A DNA stretch of 33,896 bases from Micromonospora sp. CPCC 205371 (GCF_026130045.1 NZ_JAIBNX010000090.1:1-33896); one strand, 5' to 3'; counted from the first letter of the stretch, positions 15,115 through 22,872 are shown. The notes: generated by a model from the letters alone, not told the origin. Made by a program: numbers and translations.

Positions 15115-16002
15115 CTACTCGTTCAGGAACCCCGAAATCCGGTCTCGCAGGTCGGACCGGTTCGTCCATAGAACGGCCGGCTTGTCATACACGTGCAGCG
15201 TCGCGTGCGGCAGCGCGGCAGCGAGCGCCTCGGCCACCGCGACCGGGTGCTGGTCGTCGCCCTGACAGCCGATCACCAGCGTGCGGGCGGTCACCGTCGC
15301 CAGGTCGGCGGCGCCGGCCACCGCGACCTGGTCGGGGAGGTCGGCGAGACCGGCCGCGAGGCCGTCGCGCATGAGCTGGTCGATGCGCTGGCGCAGGTAG
15401 GCCCAGCCGGCCGGCGTGTTGCGGACCGCGGGCGGCGCTTCGGCCGAGACCACGCCGGCCACCGCCGCGATGTCGCCCGATTCGACCGCGTCGAGCAGCT
15501 CCGCGAACCGCTCACGCACCGCCGGGCCTCTTGGCTGATCGAGTACCGCCGGAAGGTAGAAAACCGCTCGGTCAAAGCGCTCGGGGCTCTCCGCCAGCAG
15601 CCGGCACATCGCGCCCGCTCCGAGGCTCGCCCCGACGGCCCGGGTCGCACCGGCCAGGTCAGCGACGGCTCGCAGGTCGCGGGCGAGATCCGTGTACGTC
15701 CACCGGCCGGCCGGCGCGTCGGAGCGCCCGTGCCCTCGGAACTGAAAGAAGACCTTGGTGCCGGCGACCGCGCTGCCCAGTGGACGGGTGGCGGCGATGC
15801 CGGTCGCCAGCCCGTGAGCGAACACGGTGACCGGCTTACCCGCCCCCGTCACCAGCCGTTCCAGGCGCACACCGTGCGGGGTGGTGACCAGCTCGGTCAC
15901 GGGCTCGGGCAGCGCTGGCCGCCCGGTCCGGGGCGCGGTGGGCCCAGGGCCGTACGTCCGCGGTCCGCCGTCAGGCGGCGGGGGCCAGCGGAAATCCCTC
16001 AC
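15115..16002 (-). CDS. Alpha/beta-hydrolase fold protein
   Basis: The 295-residue protein has an oxyanion segment (VFAHGLATG), a nucleophile elbow GASLGAG (Ser126) and a late strand LVIGCQGDDQHP carrying the likely acid. The region where the catalytic His is expected reads VLWTNRSDLRDRI, with Asn281 where relatives commonly have WTHR (recalled pattern). His may thus be missing, and activity is uncertain. The first 35 residues are Pro-rich. Its ATG overlaps the DUF2516 gene stop by 4 bp, so translation is coupled. Substrate is unknown. Confidence 0.8.
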   Translation of the reverse strand: MRDFRWPPPPDGGPRTYGPGPTAPRTGRPALPEPVTELVTTPHGVRLERLVTGAGKPVTVFAHGLATGIAATRPLGSAVAGTKVFFQFRGHGRSDAPAGRWTYTDLARDLRAVADLAGATRAVGASLGAGAMCRLLAESPERFDRAVFYLPAVLDQPRGPAVRERFAELLDAVESGDIAAVAGVVSAEAPPAVRNTPAGWAYLRQRIDQLMRDGLAAGLADLPDQVAVAGAADLATVTARTLVIGCQGDDQHPVAVAEALAAALPHATLHVYDKPAVLWTNRSDLRDRISGFLNE

Positions 16003-16310
16003 CAGAACCCTTTGCCATCGGTCAGGTCACGCAGTCCGACCCGGACGTCGAGCAGGTAGATGGCGGCTGCCGCGATGCCGATCAGGCCGAAGATGCTGAC
16101 CGCCCAGAAGAGCAGCGTGAAGAGCAGGGCGATGCCCAGGATGGCCAGCCATGCCCCCTTCGGAAGGGTGCCGATAGCCGGGAACGCGTCGGCCCGCTGG
16201 GTGAGGCAGTGCACGAGGGCGACACCCTCGATGACGAGGGCGAAGATGAGCAGCGCCAGGTCGATGACGTACCGGACGTCGAGGAAGAAGATCGGCGCGG
16301 TGGTGGCCAT
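15999..16310 (-). CDS. DUF2516 family small membrane protein
   Basis: This 103-residue integral membrane protein has three hydrophobic spans (VIDLALLIFALVIEGVALV, WLAILGIALLFTLLFWAV, IFGLIGIAAAAIYLLDV). The pattern fits DUF2516, whose mycobacterial member lies immediately after hbhA, as it does here. Function is unknown. It overlaps the following hydrolase gene by ATGA. A hairpin lies between it and the HbhA-like gene. Confidence 0.85.
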   Translation of the reverse strand: MATTAPIFFLDVRYVIDLALLIFALVIEGVALVHCLTQRADAFPAIGTLPKGAWLAILGIALLFTLLFWAVSIFGLIGIAAAAIYLLDVRVGLRDLTDGKGFW

Positions 16311-16330
16311 GCCTTGAAGCTTATGCCGCT

Positions 16331-16362
16331 GGCCCGAACTCTGTTGAACAGAGCCCGGGCCC
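16331..16362 (-). terminator. Hairpin between the HbhA-like and DUF2516 genes
   Basis: CTCTGTT and AACAGAG pair around a central G, extended outward by GGCCC/GGGCC with an internal bulge. It lies 14 bp after the HbhA-like stop. No U-run follows, so it could attenuate rather than end transcription. Confidence 0.5.
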
Positions 16363-16376
16363 GCGATCCGGGGAGG

Positions 16377-16910
16377 TTACTTGGCTACCGGGCGGGTGCG
16401 CTTCGCCGGGCGGGTCGCCTTGGCGGCCGGCTTCTCAGCGGCCGGCTTCTCGGCCTCGGCGGGAGCGGCGGCCGGTGCGGCGGTCACCTCGGCGGGAGCC
16501 TCGGTGGCCTCGATATCGGCGTTGATCGTGTCGGCGGCCTGGACCACACCGGAGCCGAGCACCCGCTCGCCGTGCGCGACCAGCTTGCCGTACACGGTGA
16601 CGGCCTTCTCCTGTGCGGCGAAGGCGCCCGCGACGACCACAGCGGCGTTGCGCTTGGCGGCGTCACGCAGCTTGTCGACGTCGAGGTCGGCGGTGGCCGC
16701 CTTGCCGCGCAGGTTGGTCGCGGCGGTGTTGGCGGCGCGCAGCGTGGCTACAGCCTTCTCGCGCAGGTCGACGCTGCCGGCGGCGGCCTTCTCGCTCAGC
16801 TCGTTCACCACGGCTGGGAGCTTGCGGAGCTGCTGGTAGGCCAGGTCACCAGCGCCGGCGGCGGCGTAGAGCGGAGCCGGGATGCGGGTCGACTTGGTCT
16901 GCTGGGTCAT
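16377..16910 (-). CDS. hbhA: Heparin-binding hemagglutinin (HbhA)-like protein
   Basis: The 177-residue protein has a helical, probably coiled-coil body (about 20-125, e.g. NELSEKAAAGSVDLREKAVATL) and a C-terminal Lys/Ala/Pro-rich tail (EKPAAEKPAAKATRPAKRTRP). That is the architecture of mycobacterial HbhA, whose Lys-rich tail binds glycosaminoglycans and DNA. There is no signal peptide. In a non-pathogen the role is more likely in envelope, lipid or nucleoid organisation. Its ATG overlaps the XRE regulator stop (ATGA), the same gene order as mycobacterial Rv0474-Rv0475. Confidence 0.8.
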   Translation of the reverse strand: MTQQTKSTRIPAPLYAAAGAGDLAYQQLRKLPAVVNELSEKAAAGSVDLREKAVATLRAANTAATNLRGKAATADLDVDKLRDAAKRNAAVVVAGAFAAQEKAVTVYGKLVAHGERVLGSGVVQAADTINADIEATEAPAEVTAAPAAAPAEAEKPAAEKPAAKATRPAKRTRPVAK

Positions 16911-17443
16911 GAGTTCTCCTCTTCGGCCGCGGGCGCGGCCTTCTTGACCGCTTTTTTCGCGGTCTTGCGGGCGGGCTTGGGTGCCGGTGCGGCCCCCCCT
17001 TCGGTCACCGCGCCCGACTCGATGACGGCCTCATCGGCGGTCGGCGCTTCGGGCGAAGGCGCCTCCCCCGGCGCCTCTTCCTCGGCGTGCCGGGCGTTTT
17101 CGCGGCGGAAGGTCTCGTAGATCTGGCTGAGCGACTGCTTCTGCGGCAGGGTCAGGTCGGGGTCGCTGGCGATGGCCGCCAGCATGCCCTGCCCTTCATT
17201 GGCGTCGAGCGCGTCGAGCAGGCCCGCGCGCAGGTACATCACCGGGGTGGAGACCCGGAGCGCGCTGGCCAGCTGCTGGAGCACCTCGGCGCTGGGCTTG
17301 CGCAGGCCGCGCTCGACCTGGCTGAGGTATGGATTGCTGACCCCGGCCTGGTCGGCGAGCTGCCGCAACGAAATCTTGGCGTTACGCCGCAGGTCGCGGA
17401 TGAAGCCGCCGATGTCGCGGGGCAGATCTTTCGGGGTGGCCAT
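16907..17443 (-). CDS. XRE-family transcriptional regulator upstream of hbhA
   Basis: The 178-residue protein has an N-terminal helix-turn-helix (ISLRQLADQAGVSNPYLSQV, about 23-42, followed by ERGLRKPSAEVLQQLA) and a low-complexity acidic-then-basic C-terminus ending in a Lys/Ala stretch like that of HbhA. ATG 17443 is the natural start. An upstream extension would read through the promoter palindrome. It is coupled to hbhA by ATGA. An inverted repeat at 17465-17480 in its upstream region is a candidate autoregulatory site. Confidence 0.85.
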   Translation of the reverse strand: MATPKDLPRDIGGFIRDLRRNAKISLRQLADQAGVSNPYLSQVERGLRKPSAEVLQQLASALRVSTPVMYLRAGLLDALDANEGQGMLAAIASDPDLTLPQKQSLSQIYETFRRENARHAEEEAPGEAPSPEAPTADEAVIESGAVTEGGAAPAPKPARKTAKKAVKKAAPAAEEENS

Positions 17444-17464
17444 GGCTCGAAGGTAGCCCGCACT

Positions 17465-17480
17465 GCTTGCTCCTGCAAGC
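17465..17480. promoter_or_regulatory. Palindromic operator candidate upstream of the XRE gene
   Basis: GCTTGC and GCAAGC arms around TCCT form a perfect 16-bp inverted repeat, 22 bp upstream of the XRE start. The size and place suit an HTH_3 dimer binding its own promoter. Confidence 0.55.
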
Positions 17481-17525
17481 GTTTCGCTAACTAATGGCAA
17501 ACATGGGTCTCAGGTCACACCCGCC

Positions 17526-18464
17526 CTACCAGGCCGCGCGTACCGCGCCCACCGGCTCGCCGCCGCCCAGCAACGGGGTCTCGGCCAGCGAGTCCAGGAC
17601 CTCGGCGGTCACGCCCAGGCGCCGGAGCGCGGAGACCAGTACCGGCATGCGGGCCCGCATCGCACCATCGTCGATCTTGATGGCCACCGCGCCCACGCCT
17701 GGCACCGCCACCGCGAGCACACCCTCGGCGCCGCCCTTGGCGAGCAAGCCAGGCACCCCGTGCATCAGCCGGGTGTCGTCGGCGTCCGTGCCGGCGACCT
17801 GCTCCGGATGCGCCCGCATCGCGTCGGCGACCGTGCGTTCCGGCGAGGCGGGCGCGCCGCTCACCAGGCGCAGGAACGCGCCCGCCAAGCCGGTCAGCGA
17901 GATCGCGAGCACCGGCGCCCCGCACCCGTCGACGCCCACCGCCGCGACCCGCTCACCGGCGAACTCCTCCACCGTCGCCCGGATGCGCTCCTGGAGCGGG
18001 TGGTCGGGCAGCCAGTACTCCTGCGTCGGCCAACCGGCGGCCAGACAGGTGAGCAGCATCCCGGAGTGCTTCCCGGAGCAGTTCATCTGGACCCGGGCCT
18101 TGCCACCGCCCGCGCGCAGTACCGCCTCCGCGGCAGCCGCGGACAGTGGCAGGTCGGGCGGGCAGCGCAGCGCGGACTCGTCCAGCCCGGCGGTGCGCAG
18201 CAGCGCACGCACCCGGGCCACGTGGAAGTCTTCGCCGAAGTGACTCGCGCAGACGACAGCCAGGTCGGCCGGGTCAGCCAGCCGGAGCCCCGAGCGCAGC
18301 ATGCCGATCGCCTGGAGCGGCTTGTTGGACGAGCGCGGGAAGATCGGGGATTTGGCGTCGCCCGCGGAGTCGACGACGGCGCCCGTGGCGTCGAGGACCA
18401 CCACCGAGCCGCGGTGCACCCCCTCGACGAACCCCGAGCGCACCACCTCGGCTAGCACGGTCAT
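17526..18464 (-). CDS. L-asparaginase II family protein
   Basis: This 312-residue protein of the Asparaginase_II family (the Rhizobium AnsA type, distinct from the E. coli fold) should hydrolyse L-asparagine to aspartate and ammonia. Family signatures are VEGVHRGSVVVLDATG near the start, KSPIFPRSSNKPLQAI (39-54), CASHFGED (73-80), MNCSGKHSGMLLTC and VDGCGAPV. Length is normal. ATG 18464 has GGGAGG upstream. It ends 60 bp past the XRE promoter region and faces no partner gene. Cytosolic location is likely, as no signal peptide is seen. Confidence 0.88.
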   Translation of the reverse strand: MTVLAEVVRSGFVEGVHRGSVVVLDATGAVVDSAGDAKSPIFPRSSNKPLQAIGMLRSGLRLADPADLAVVCASHFGEDFHVARVRALLRTAGLDESALRCPPDLPLSAAAAEAVLRAGGGKARVQMNCSGKHSGMLLTCLAAGWPTQEYWLPDHPLQERIRATVEEFAGERVAAVGVDGCGAPVLAISLTGLAGAFLRLVSGAPASPERTVADAMRAHPEQVAGTDADDTRLMHGVPGLLAKGGAEGVLAVAVPGVGAVAIKIDDGAMRARMPVLVSALRRLGVTAEVLDSLAETPLLGGGEPVGAVRAAW

Positions 18465-18594
18465 GCGCCACCTCCCGCAGCCGGCCCGGAGTCGAGGGAG
18501 CGCAGCGACCGAGCGCAGGGTCGGCTACAGGGAGGCACAAATGGCGCATGACCCGCGCGAGCGAAGCGAACGCCAGCAAACACCGTGCCACCCA

Positions 18595-19422
18595 TCACGC
18601 CGGCACGCCCAGAAGCGCGCGGGCCTCGCCGGTGGTCAGCGGGGGCCGCTGCGCGAGCTGCGCGAACCCGACCGCACGGGCCACGAGCTGCATGTTCGAC
18701 TCGACCGGTCGCCCCTTGGCGTACGTGACGGTGTCTTCCATGCCGACCCGAAGGTGGCCGCCCGCCGACAGCGACGCCAGCATCACCGGGATCGTGCTGC
18801 GGCCGATGCCGGTGGCCGAGAACGTGGTGTCCTCCGGCAGGTCGCGCATCGCCTGGCGGCAGGCGACGAGCGCCTCCGTGGTGCCGGGCATGCCGCCCGG
18901 TACGCCCATGACCAGGTCGACGTGCACGTGGCCGCCGGCGGGCAAGCCCCACTTGTCGAGTAGTCGCCGCAGGGCGGTTAGGTGACCGAGGTCGAAGATC
19001 TCGTACTCCGGCACGACGCCCAACTGCTGCATGCGCAGGTGCAGACCGACCACGAACTCCCAGCGGTTGAGGAACACGTCGTCGCCGAAGTTGACCGTAC
19101 CCATCGTGCAGGACGCCATGTCGGGGCCGGCTTCGAGCACGGCGAGCCGGGCGTCCTCCGGGTCGGTCACCGCGCCGCCTGTGGAGAGCTGCACGATCAG
19201 GTCCGTGCTCTCCCGCAGGGCCGAGACGGTCTCGCGGAGCCGGCCGAGATCGAGGGTCGGCCGGGCCTCGGCATCGCGGATATGAACGTGGATCACGCTG
19301 GCACCGAGCGCCTCGCACTCCTTGGCGGTGCTCACCAACTCGTCGAGTGTGACCGGCAGCGCCGGCACGTCAGCCTTGGCGGACTCGGCACCGGTAGGCG
19401 CCACCGTGATCAACGTACCCAT
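18595..19422 (-). CDS. BKACE family (3-keto-5-aminohexanoate cleavage-like) enzyme
   Basis: This 275-residue TIM-barrel enzyme belongs to the beta-keto acid cleavage family, which condenses a beta-keto acid with acetyl-CoA using zinc. Zinc ligands His45 and His47 are in VIHVHIRD. VQLSTGG and VHVDLVMGVPGG are further family signatures. The true substrate cannot be told; the 3-keto-5-aminohexanoate annotation covers many specificities. The ATG at 19422 is preceded by TAGGCT at leaderless spacing. A 130-bp gap separates it from asparaginase. Confidence 0.88.
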   Translation of the reverse strand: MGTLITVAPTGAESAKADVPALPVTLDELVSTAKECEALGASVIHVHIRDAEARPTLDLGRLRETVSALRESTDLIVQLSTGGAVTDPEDARLAVLEAGPDMASCTMGTVNFGDDVFLNRWEFVVGLHLRMQQLGVVPEYEIFDLGHLTALRRLLDKWGLPAGGHVHVDLVMGVPGGMPGTTEALVACRQAMRDLPEDTTFSATGIGRSTIPVMLASLSAGGHLRVGMEDTVTYAKGRPVESNMQLVARAVGFAQLAQRPPLTTGEARALLGVPA

Positions 19423-19428
19423 GGCCTC

Positions 19429-19434
19429 AGCCTA
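19429..19434 (-). promoter_or_regulatory. Leaderless-type -10 box for the BKACE gene
   Basis: TAGGCT on the minus strand is followed by six bases and then the ATG at 19422, placing the transcript start at the initiation codon. Confidence 0.6.
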
Positions 19435-19448
19435 GATCCCCCTCAGCG

Positions 19449-19500
19449 TGATCAAGGCGTCCCTCAGGTCGTTAGAGCACCTTGAGGGACGCCTTGATCA
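19449..19500 (-). terminator. Long hairpin containing the ygfZ stop codon
   Basis: Arms TGATCAAGGCGTCCCTCA (19449-19466) and its exact reverse complement (19483-19500) make an 18-bp perfect stem, extended by GGT/ACC with one bulge. The TGA of ygfZ is the outermost triplet of one arm. The arm end GATCAAGG is shared with dispersed palindromes near 32.3 kb and 33.8 kb. Confidence 0.75.
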
Positions 19501-20556
19501 TGCGTCGATGGCGGCGGTGGACTCGCCGACGCGGAGGACGGCGTCGTCTGGCACGTTTCGCTTGAGCACGGCCAGCGCGACCATACCCAGCTCGAAATGG
19601 CGTACCGCGGTGCCGACGAACCCCACCGCACGACCGTCGCCGGTGGTCACAGGTGTGCCGACGGCCGGCGGCTGGTCGGTGGCCACCCCGTCGAGATGCA
19701 GCAGGGCCAGCCGGCGCGGCGGCCGGCCCAGGTTGTGCACCCGGGCCACGGTCTCCTGGCCGCGATAGCAGCCCTTATCGAGGTGCACGGCCGGGCCGAT
19801 CAGGTCGACGTCGGCCGGGATGGTGCGGTGGTCGGTCTCCATGCCGACCCGGGGCACCCGAGCGGCCACCCGGATCGCCTCGTACGCCCACAGCCCCGCC
19901 AGCGGCACGCCGAGAGACGCCACGACGTCGGCGACGGCGTCACGCGGGACGATCAAGTCGACACCCAGCCGACCCCGTCGGGCAAGGCCACCGGACGGCA
20001 GGGCCGCAACGGCGTACAGGCTGCTCGATGCCGAAGGGACGGAGCCGGCGGCGAACTTCGGACCCGGCACCGGGCGGACCTCGGGGTCTTTCAGCGGAAG
20101 TCCGAGCGCTTCGACCGCGCGGGGCCCGACCAGCGACAGCACCGCCCATTCGGCCGTGGCGTCACGCGGCTCGACGCGGGTCAGGAACCGCATCTTTTCC
20201 AAGAACGTGAGCAGGTCAGGCCCGCTGCCCGGCTCGGTGTCGAGCCAGGTCGTGTCGCCGTCTTCGGCGACCAACGCGTGGTGCTCGACGTGACCGTGCG
20301 GGGAGAGCACGAGCAGCTCGGTGCCCTGACCGGCACGCAGGCCGGCGAGGTGCTGGGTGGTGAGGCTGTGCAGCCAGCTCGCCCGCTCGACGCCCGGCAC
20401 GGCCAGTACGCTCCGGTGGGAACGGTCGACCAGCCCCACATCGGTCGCGAGCAGGCGCTGCTCGCGCATCGGGTCGCCATAGTGCGCGGCCACGCCCGCG
20501 TCTCGCGAACCCGGGTCGATAGCCTCGACGGCCACCGCTCCCGCCACGTCGATCAT
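19498..20556 (-). CDS. ygfZ: YgfZ/GcvT-like folate-binding protein
   Basis: This 352-residue protein of the YgfZ family assists iron-sulfur cluster enzyme assembly or repair in a folate-dependent way. The family signature KGCYRGQET (261-269) with its conserved Cys is intact, and the aminomethyltransferase-like N-domain and C-terminal barrel are both present. ATG 20556 overlaps the TGA of the Fur-family gene (ATGA) and has GAGGAG at good spacing, which rules out the GTG at 20562. The fur-ygfZ operon suggests metal-linked control. Confidence 0.92.
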   Translation of the reverse strand: MIDVAGAVAVEAIDPGSRDAGVAAHYGDPMREQRLLATDVGLVDRSHRSVLAVPGVERASWLHSLTTQHLAGLRAGQGTELLVLSPHGHVEHHALVAEDGDTTWLDTEPGSGPDLLTFLEKMRFLTRVEPRDATAEWAVLSLVGPRAVEALGLPLKDPEVRPVPGPKFAAGSVPSASSSLYAVAALPSGGLARRGRLGVDLIVPRDAVADVVASLGVPLAGLWAYEAIRVAARVPRVGMETDHRTIPADVDLIGPAVHLDKGCYRGQETVARVHNLGRPPRRLALLHLDGVATDQPPAVGTPVTTGDGRAVGFVGTAVRHFELGMVALAVLKRNVPDDAVLRVGESTAAIDA

Positions 20557-20966
20557 GTGCACTCCTCACACGTGCCGAACAGAGCCAGGTGCCCGATGTC
20601 GACCTCGAACCCGCGCTGCCGCCGCAGCTCTTCAGCCAGCGGCGCCAGCAGTTCCGGCTCGACCTCGCTCACCGTGCCACACTGCCGGCACACCATGTGG
20701 GCGTGTTGATCTTCACTCACCGGATGGTAGGTCGGCGACCCGTGCGACAGGTGCGTATGGGTAACCAACCCAAGGTCTTCGAGTAATTCCAGGGTGCGGT
20801 AGATCGTGGTGATGTTCACTCCGGCGGCGACCTCGCGGACCGCGGCGTGCAACTGCTCGGGCGTGGCGTGCCCGAGCTCGTGTACGGCCTCCAGAACCAA
20901 CTGGCGCTGGGCCGTCAACCGCAGGCCACGGGCCCGCAGGATCTCCGGAAGTGAAGTTTCCGACAC
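20553..20966 (-). CDS. Fur-family metalloregulator
   Basis: The 137-residue repressor has a winged helix (about 10-80, NITTIYRTLELLEDLGLV), a His-rich metal site (EDQHAHMVC) and two structural-zinc CxxC pairs, Cys93/Cys96 and Cys133/Cys136. Whether it senses iron, zinc or nickel is not clear from sequence. GTG 20966 is chosen because TATTAT (20973-20978) sits six bases upstream, so the mRNA should be leaderless. A TTG at 20969 is less likely. It is co-transcribed with ygfZ. Confidence 0.88.
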   Translation of the reverse strand: MSETSLPEILRARGLRLTAQRQLVLEAVHELGHATPEQLHAAVREVAAGVNITTIYRTLELLEDLGLVTHTHLSHGSPTYHPVSEDQHAHMVCRQCGTVSEVEPELLAPLAEELRRQRGFEVDIGHLALFGTCEECT

Positions 20967-20972
20967 CAACCG

Positions 20973-20978
20973 ATAATA
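20973..20978 (-). promoter_or_regulatory. Leaderless-type -10 box for the Fur-family gene
   Basis: TATTAT on the minus strand is followed by CGGTTG and then GTG at 20966. The transcript would start at the initiation codon. It is a natural place for autorepression. Confidence 0.6.
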
Positions 20979-20985
20979 GTGCGCC

Positions 20986-21576
20986 TCAGCCGCCGACCCG
21001 GATGAGCCGGGCGGACAGGTGCGGCGACAGCGGGTGGCCCATGGCGGCCATCTCCTGGGCGTACAGCAGCGCGCCCTCCACGATGCCGAACAGCCGGTGG
21101 CCGGCGGTCACCTCTTTCGCGGTCGAGGTGCGCATCACCGCGTCGGTGACCAGCTCGATCTGGGTGCCGGTGACCCTTCCGAGGTACAGCTCGACGATCC
21201 CGGTGGGCGTGCTGATCAGCACCTCCAGGTCGTCGGTCGCGTGGTCGCCGTCGAAGACCGGCCGCCACCAACCCACCTCGCGGCCAGCGGGGCGCACCGG
21301 CTGGCTCTGCTCGTCGAGCAGCCAGGCGCGCGACTCGTAGTGCACGAACGGCCGGCCGTCGTGGCTGATCCGGATCTCCTGCGCGTAGTCGAAGTCTTCG
21401 ATCGTGGGGAAGCCGCCGCGGCCACGGCCGCGCCACAGGCCGATGTACGGCAGCAGGCCCAGGAGCGCCGGATGCAGGTCGGGCCCCTTACGCAGGTCGT
21501 GGGTCTCCTCGTACGGGTACGGGTCGACCGGCGGCGCGTTGAGCCAGGGTGGGGGTCCGAGCGGGTTGTCAGTCAC
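20986..21576 (-). CDS. FABP-like nitrobindin (heme beta-barrel protein)
   Basis: The 196-residue protein belongs to the nitrobindin/THAP4-like family (DUF1794), ferric-heme beta-barrels that act on peroxynitrite. The family opening LPYIGLWRGRGRGGFPTI (43-60) is present, and the likely proximal heme ligand is His186 (PLSPHLSARL). GTG 21576 overlaps the TGA of the 34-residue gene before it (GTGA), so the two are translationally coupled. The first 30 residues are a Pro-rich extension. A role in nitrosative stress is inferred from the family. Confidence 0.88.
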   Translation of the reverse strand: MTDNPLGPPPWLNAPPVDPYPYEETHDLRKGPDLHPALLGLLPYIGLWRGRGRGGFPTIEDFDYAQEIRISHDGRPFVHYESRAWLLDEQSQPVRPAGREVGWWRPVFDGDHATDDLEVLISTPTGIVELYLGRVTGTQIELVTDAVMRTSTAKEVTAGHRLFGIVEGALLYAQEMAAMGHPLSPHLSARLIRVGG

Positions 21577-21677
21577 CAGCGTCCTCGACAGATGCGTACG
21601 GCCAGATAGACCAGGCCACCGGCGAGCGCCCCGAAGCCCGCGACCAGCAGGCTGACGAACCCGATCTCGGTGACCAC
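21573..21677 (-). CDS. 34-residue single-span membrane peptide
   Basis: This gene is below the usual length cutoff. GTG 21677 opens a frame encoding MVTEIGFVSLLVAGFGALAG followed by GLVYLAVRICRGRW and TGA, a clear transmembrane helix with a basic end. The stop overlaps the nitrobindin GTG. TAGGAT lies six bases upstream of the start, predicting a leaderless transcript. Function is unknown. It might anchor or partner the nitrobindin. Confidence 0.7.
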   Translation of the reverse strand: MVTEIGFVSLLVAGFGALAGGLVYLAVRICRGRW

Positions 21678-21683
21678 GGCACG

Positions 21684-21693
21684 ATCCTATGCT
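21684..21693. promoter_or_regulatory. Overlapping divergent leaderless promoters
   Basis: ATCCTATGCT holds TAGGAT (minus, 21684-21689) and TATGCT (plus, 21688-21693). Each is followed by six bases and a start codon: GTG 21677 on the minus strand and ATG 21700 on the plus strand. The two -10 boxes share two bases, so polymerases would compete. Confidence 0.65.
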
Positions 21694-21699
21694 GGCGGG

Positions 21700-22062
21700 A
21701 TGGCACGGTCTCTCATCGTCAAGGCAACAGCGGGTACGGACGCTCCGGAGCGGTGCGCACAGGCGTTCACGGTGGCGGCCACCGCGGTCGCGGCTGGTGC
21801 CGACGTATCGCTGTGGCTGACCGGCGAGTCGGCGTGGTTCGCGCTGCCGGGGCGGGCGGCCGAGTTCGACCTGGCGCACTCGGCGCCGCTACCGGACCTC
21901 CTGGAGGCGATCCTGGCCGGCGGGAAGGTGACCCTCTGCACCCAGTGCGCCGCCCGTCGCGAGATCACCGCCGACGACGTGCTCCCCGGCGTACGCATCG
22001 CGGGAGCGGCCGCTTTCGTGGAGGAGACGCTGGCCGAGGGTGCTCAGGCGCTCGTCTACTAA
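21700..22062 (+). CDS. DsrE-family protein
   Basis: The 120-residue protein has the DsrE/F-like fold pattern: an N-terminal beta strand (SLIVKATAGTD), a helix with AQAFTVAATAVAAGADVSLWL, and conserved Cys80 and Cys83 in VTLCTQCAARR. Relatives pass sulfur as persulfide on a cysteine or serve as accessory sulfur-relay proteins. ATG 21700 is chosen by the leaderless promoter; a start at 21670 would lie upstream of the -10 box. The end overlaps the convergent gene by four bases. Confidence 0.8.
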   Translation: MARSLIVKATAGTDAPERCAQAFTVAATAVAAGADVSLWLTGESAWFALPGRAAEFDLAHSAPLPDLLEAILAGGKVTLCTQCAARREITADDVLPGVRIAGAAAFVEETLAEGAQALVY

Positions 22063-22868
22063 CAGGGCGTGGTCGCGGCGACGGAGATCTCGCCGCCCTC
22101 CGCGTCGACCGATACGGCCGCCTGTGGGGTGCGGTAGGCGAACCGGTCCTCGGTGTCGACGATGACGGTGCCGCCGGTCGCGAGAGCGCGCAGTGGAGCC
22201 CCGAGCGAGGCGGGCGGCGTGCCGGGTGTGCCGTCGGCGCGCACGGTGCGCACGGTGCCGCCGTTCGGGCATGGCGCCTCGGCCGCCGTCACCGCGTTCG
22301 TGGTGGCGTCGAAGGCGCCCAGGACCGGATTGATCACACTGCGGTCGGCCGCCGGCTCGGTCAGCTCGATGTCGCCGGCGGGACGGCAGCCCGTCTCGAC
22401 GCTCAGGCTCACCACGCCCGGCGACGTGACGCTGCCCCGGATCGCGACGAAGTCACCCGCGTCGGCGCGCAGCGCGTGCCGTTTCTCGGTGTGCCGGGCA
22501 CGCGCGTCGTACCCCGCCGGCAGCGCCCTGACGATCTGGTCGAGCAGGCCAGGGCCGTCCGCTTCGCGGGTGTAGATCGTGACCTCGCGGGTCAGCGTCG
22601 CACCCGACCGGACCGGGGTGATGCGGCAGCCGCGCTCCAGGTCGTACCCGGAAATGTGCAGAACCACCGCGGAGCCGGCGGCGGCCGCCAACTCCCCCAC
22701 AGCGCGGTCGACGACCGGCCGCGCGTCGGCGACGCTGCTCTGGTCGCGGACCGTCGCGTCGCCGCGCCGCACGGAGGCGTACGCGACTACGGCGAGCACG
22801 ATGGCCCAGAGCACCGCGACGGCCACCAGCCACCGGCGGCGCCGGGATGGCGGCGCGTCTACTGTCAC
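22059..22868 (-). CDS. Membrane-anchored hypothetical protein paired with a PhoB-type regulator
   Basis: The 269-residue protein has an Arg-rich N-terminus, one transmembrane span (WLVAVAVLWAIVLAVVAYASV, about 13-33) and an extracytoplasmic part with five cysteines. No enzyme motif is visible and the family is not recognised. The start at 22868 is four bases past the regulator stop, so the two form an operon. The extracellular part could be a sensor or cell-surface component, which is inference only. Confidence 0.75.
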   Translation of the reverse strand: MTVDAPPSRRRRWLVAVAVLWAIVLAVVAYASVRRGDATVRDQSSVADARPVVDRAVGELAAAAGSAVVLHISGYDLERGCRITPVRSGATLTREVTIYTREADGPGLLDQIVRALPAGYDARARHTEKRHALRADAGDFVAIRGSVTSPGVVSLSVETGCRPAGDIELTEPAADRSVINPVLGAFDATTNAVTAAEAPCPNGGTVRTVRADGTPGTPPASLGAPLRALATGGTVIVDTEDRFAYRTPQAAVSVDAEGGEISVAATTPC

Positions 22869-22872
22869 TCGC

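Noticed and set aside
14148-15374. Plus-strand open frame of 408 codons
   Set aside because: It is antisense to AlaX and the hydrolase, both of which have clear family motifs. The composition is that of a shadow frame.
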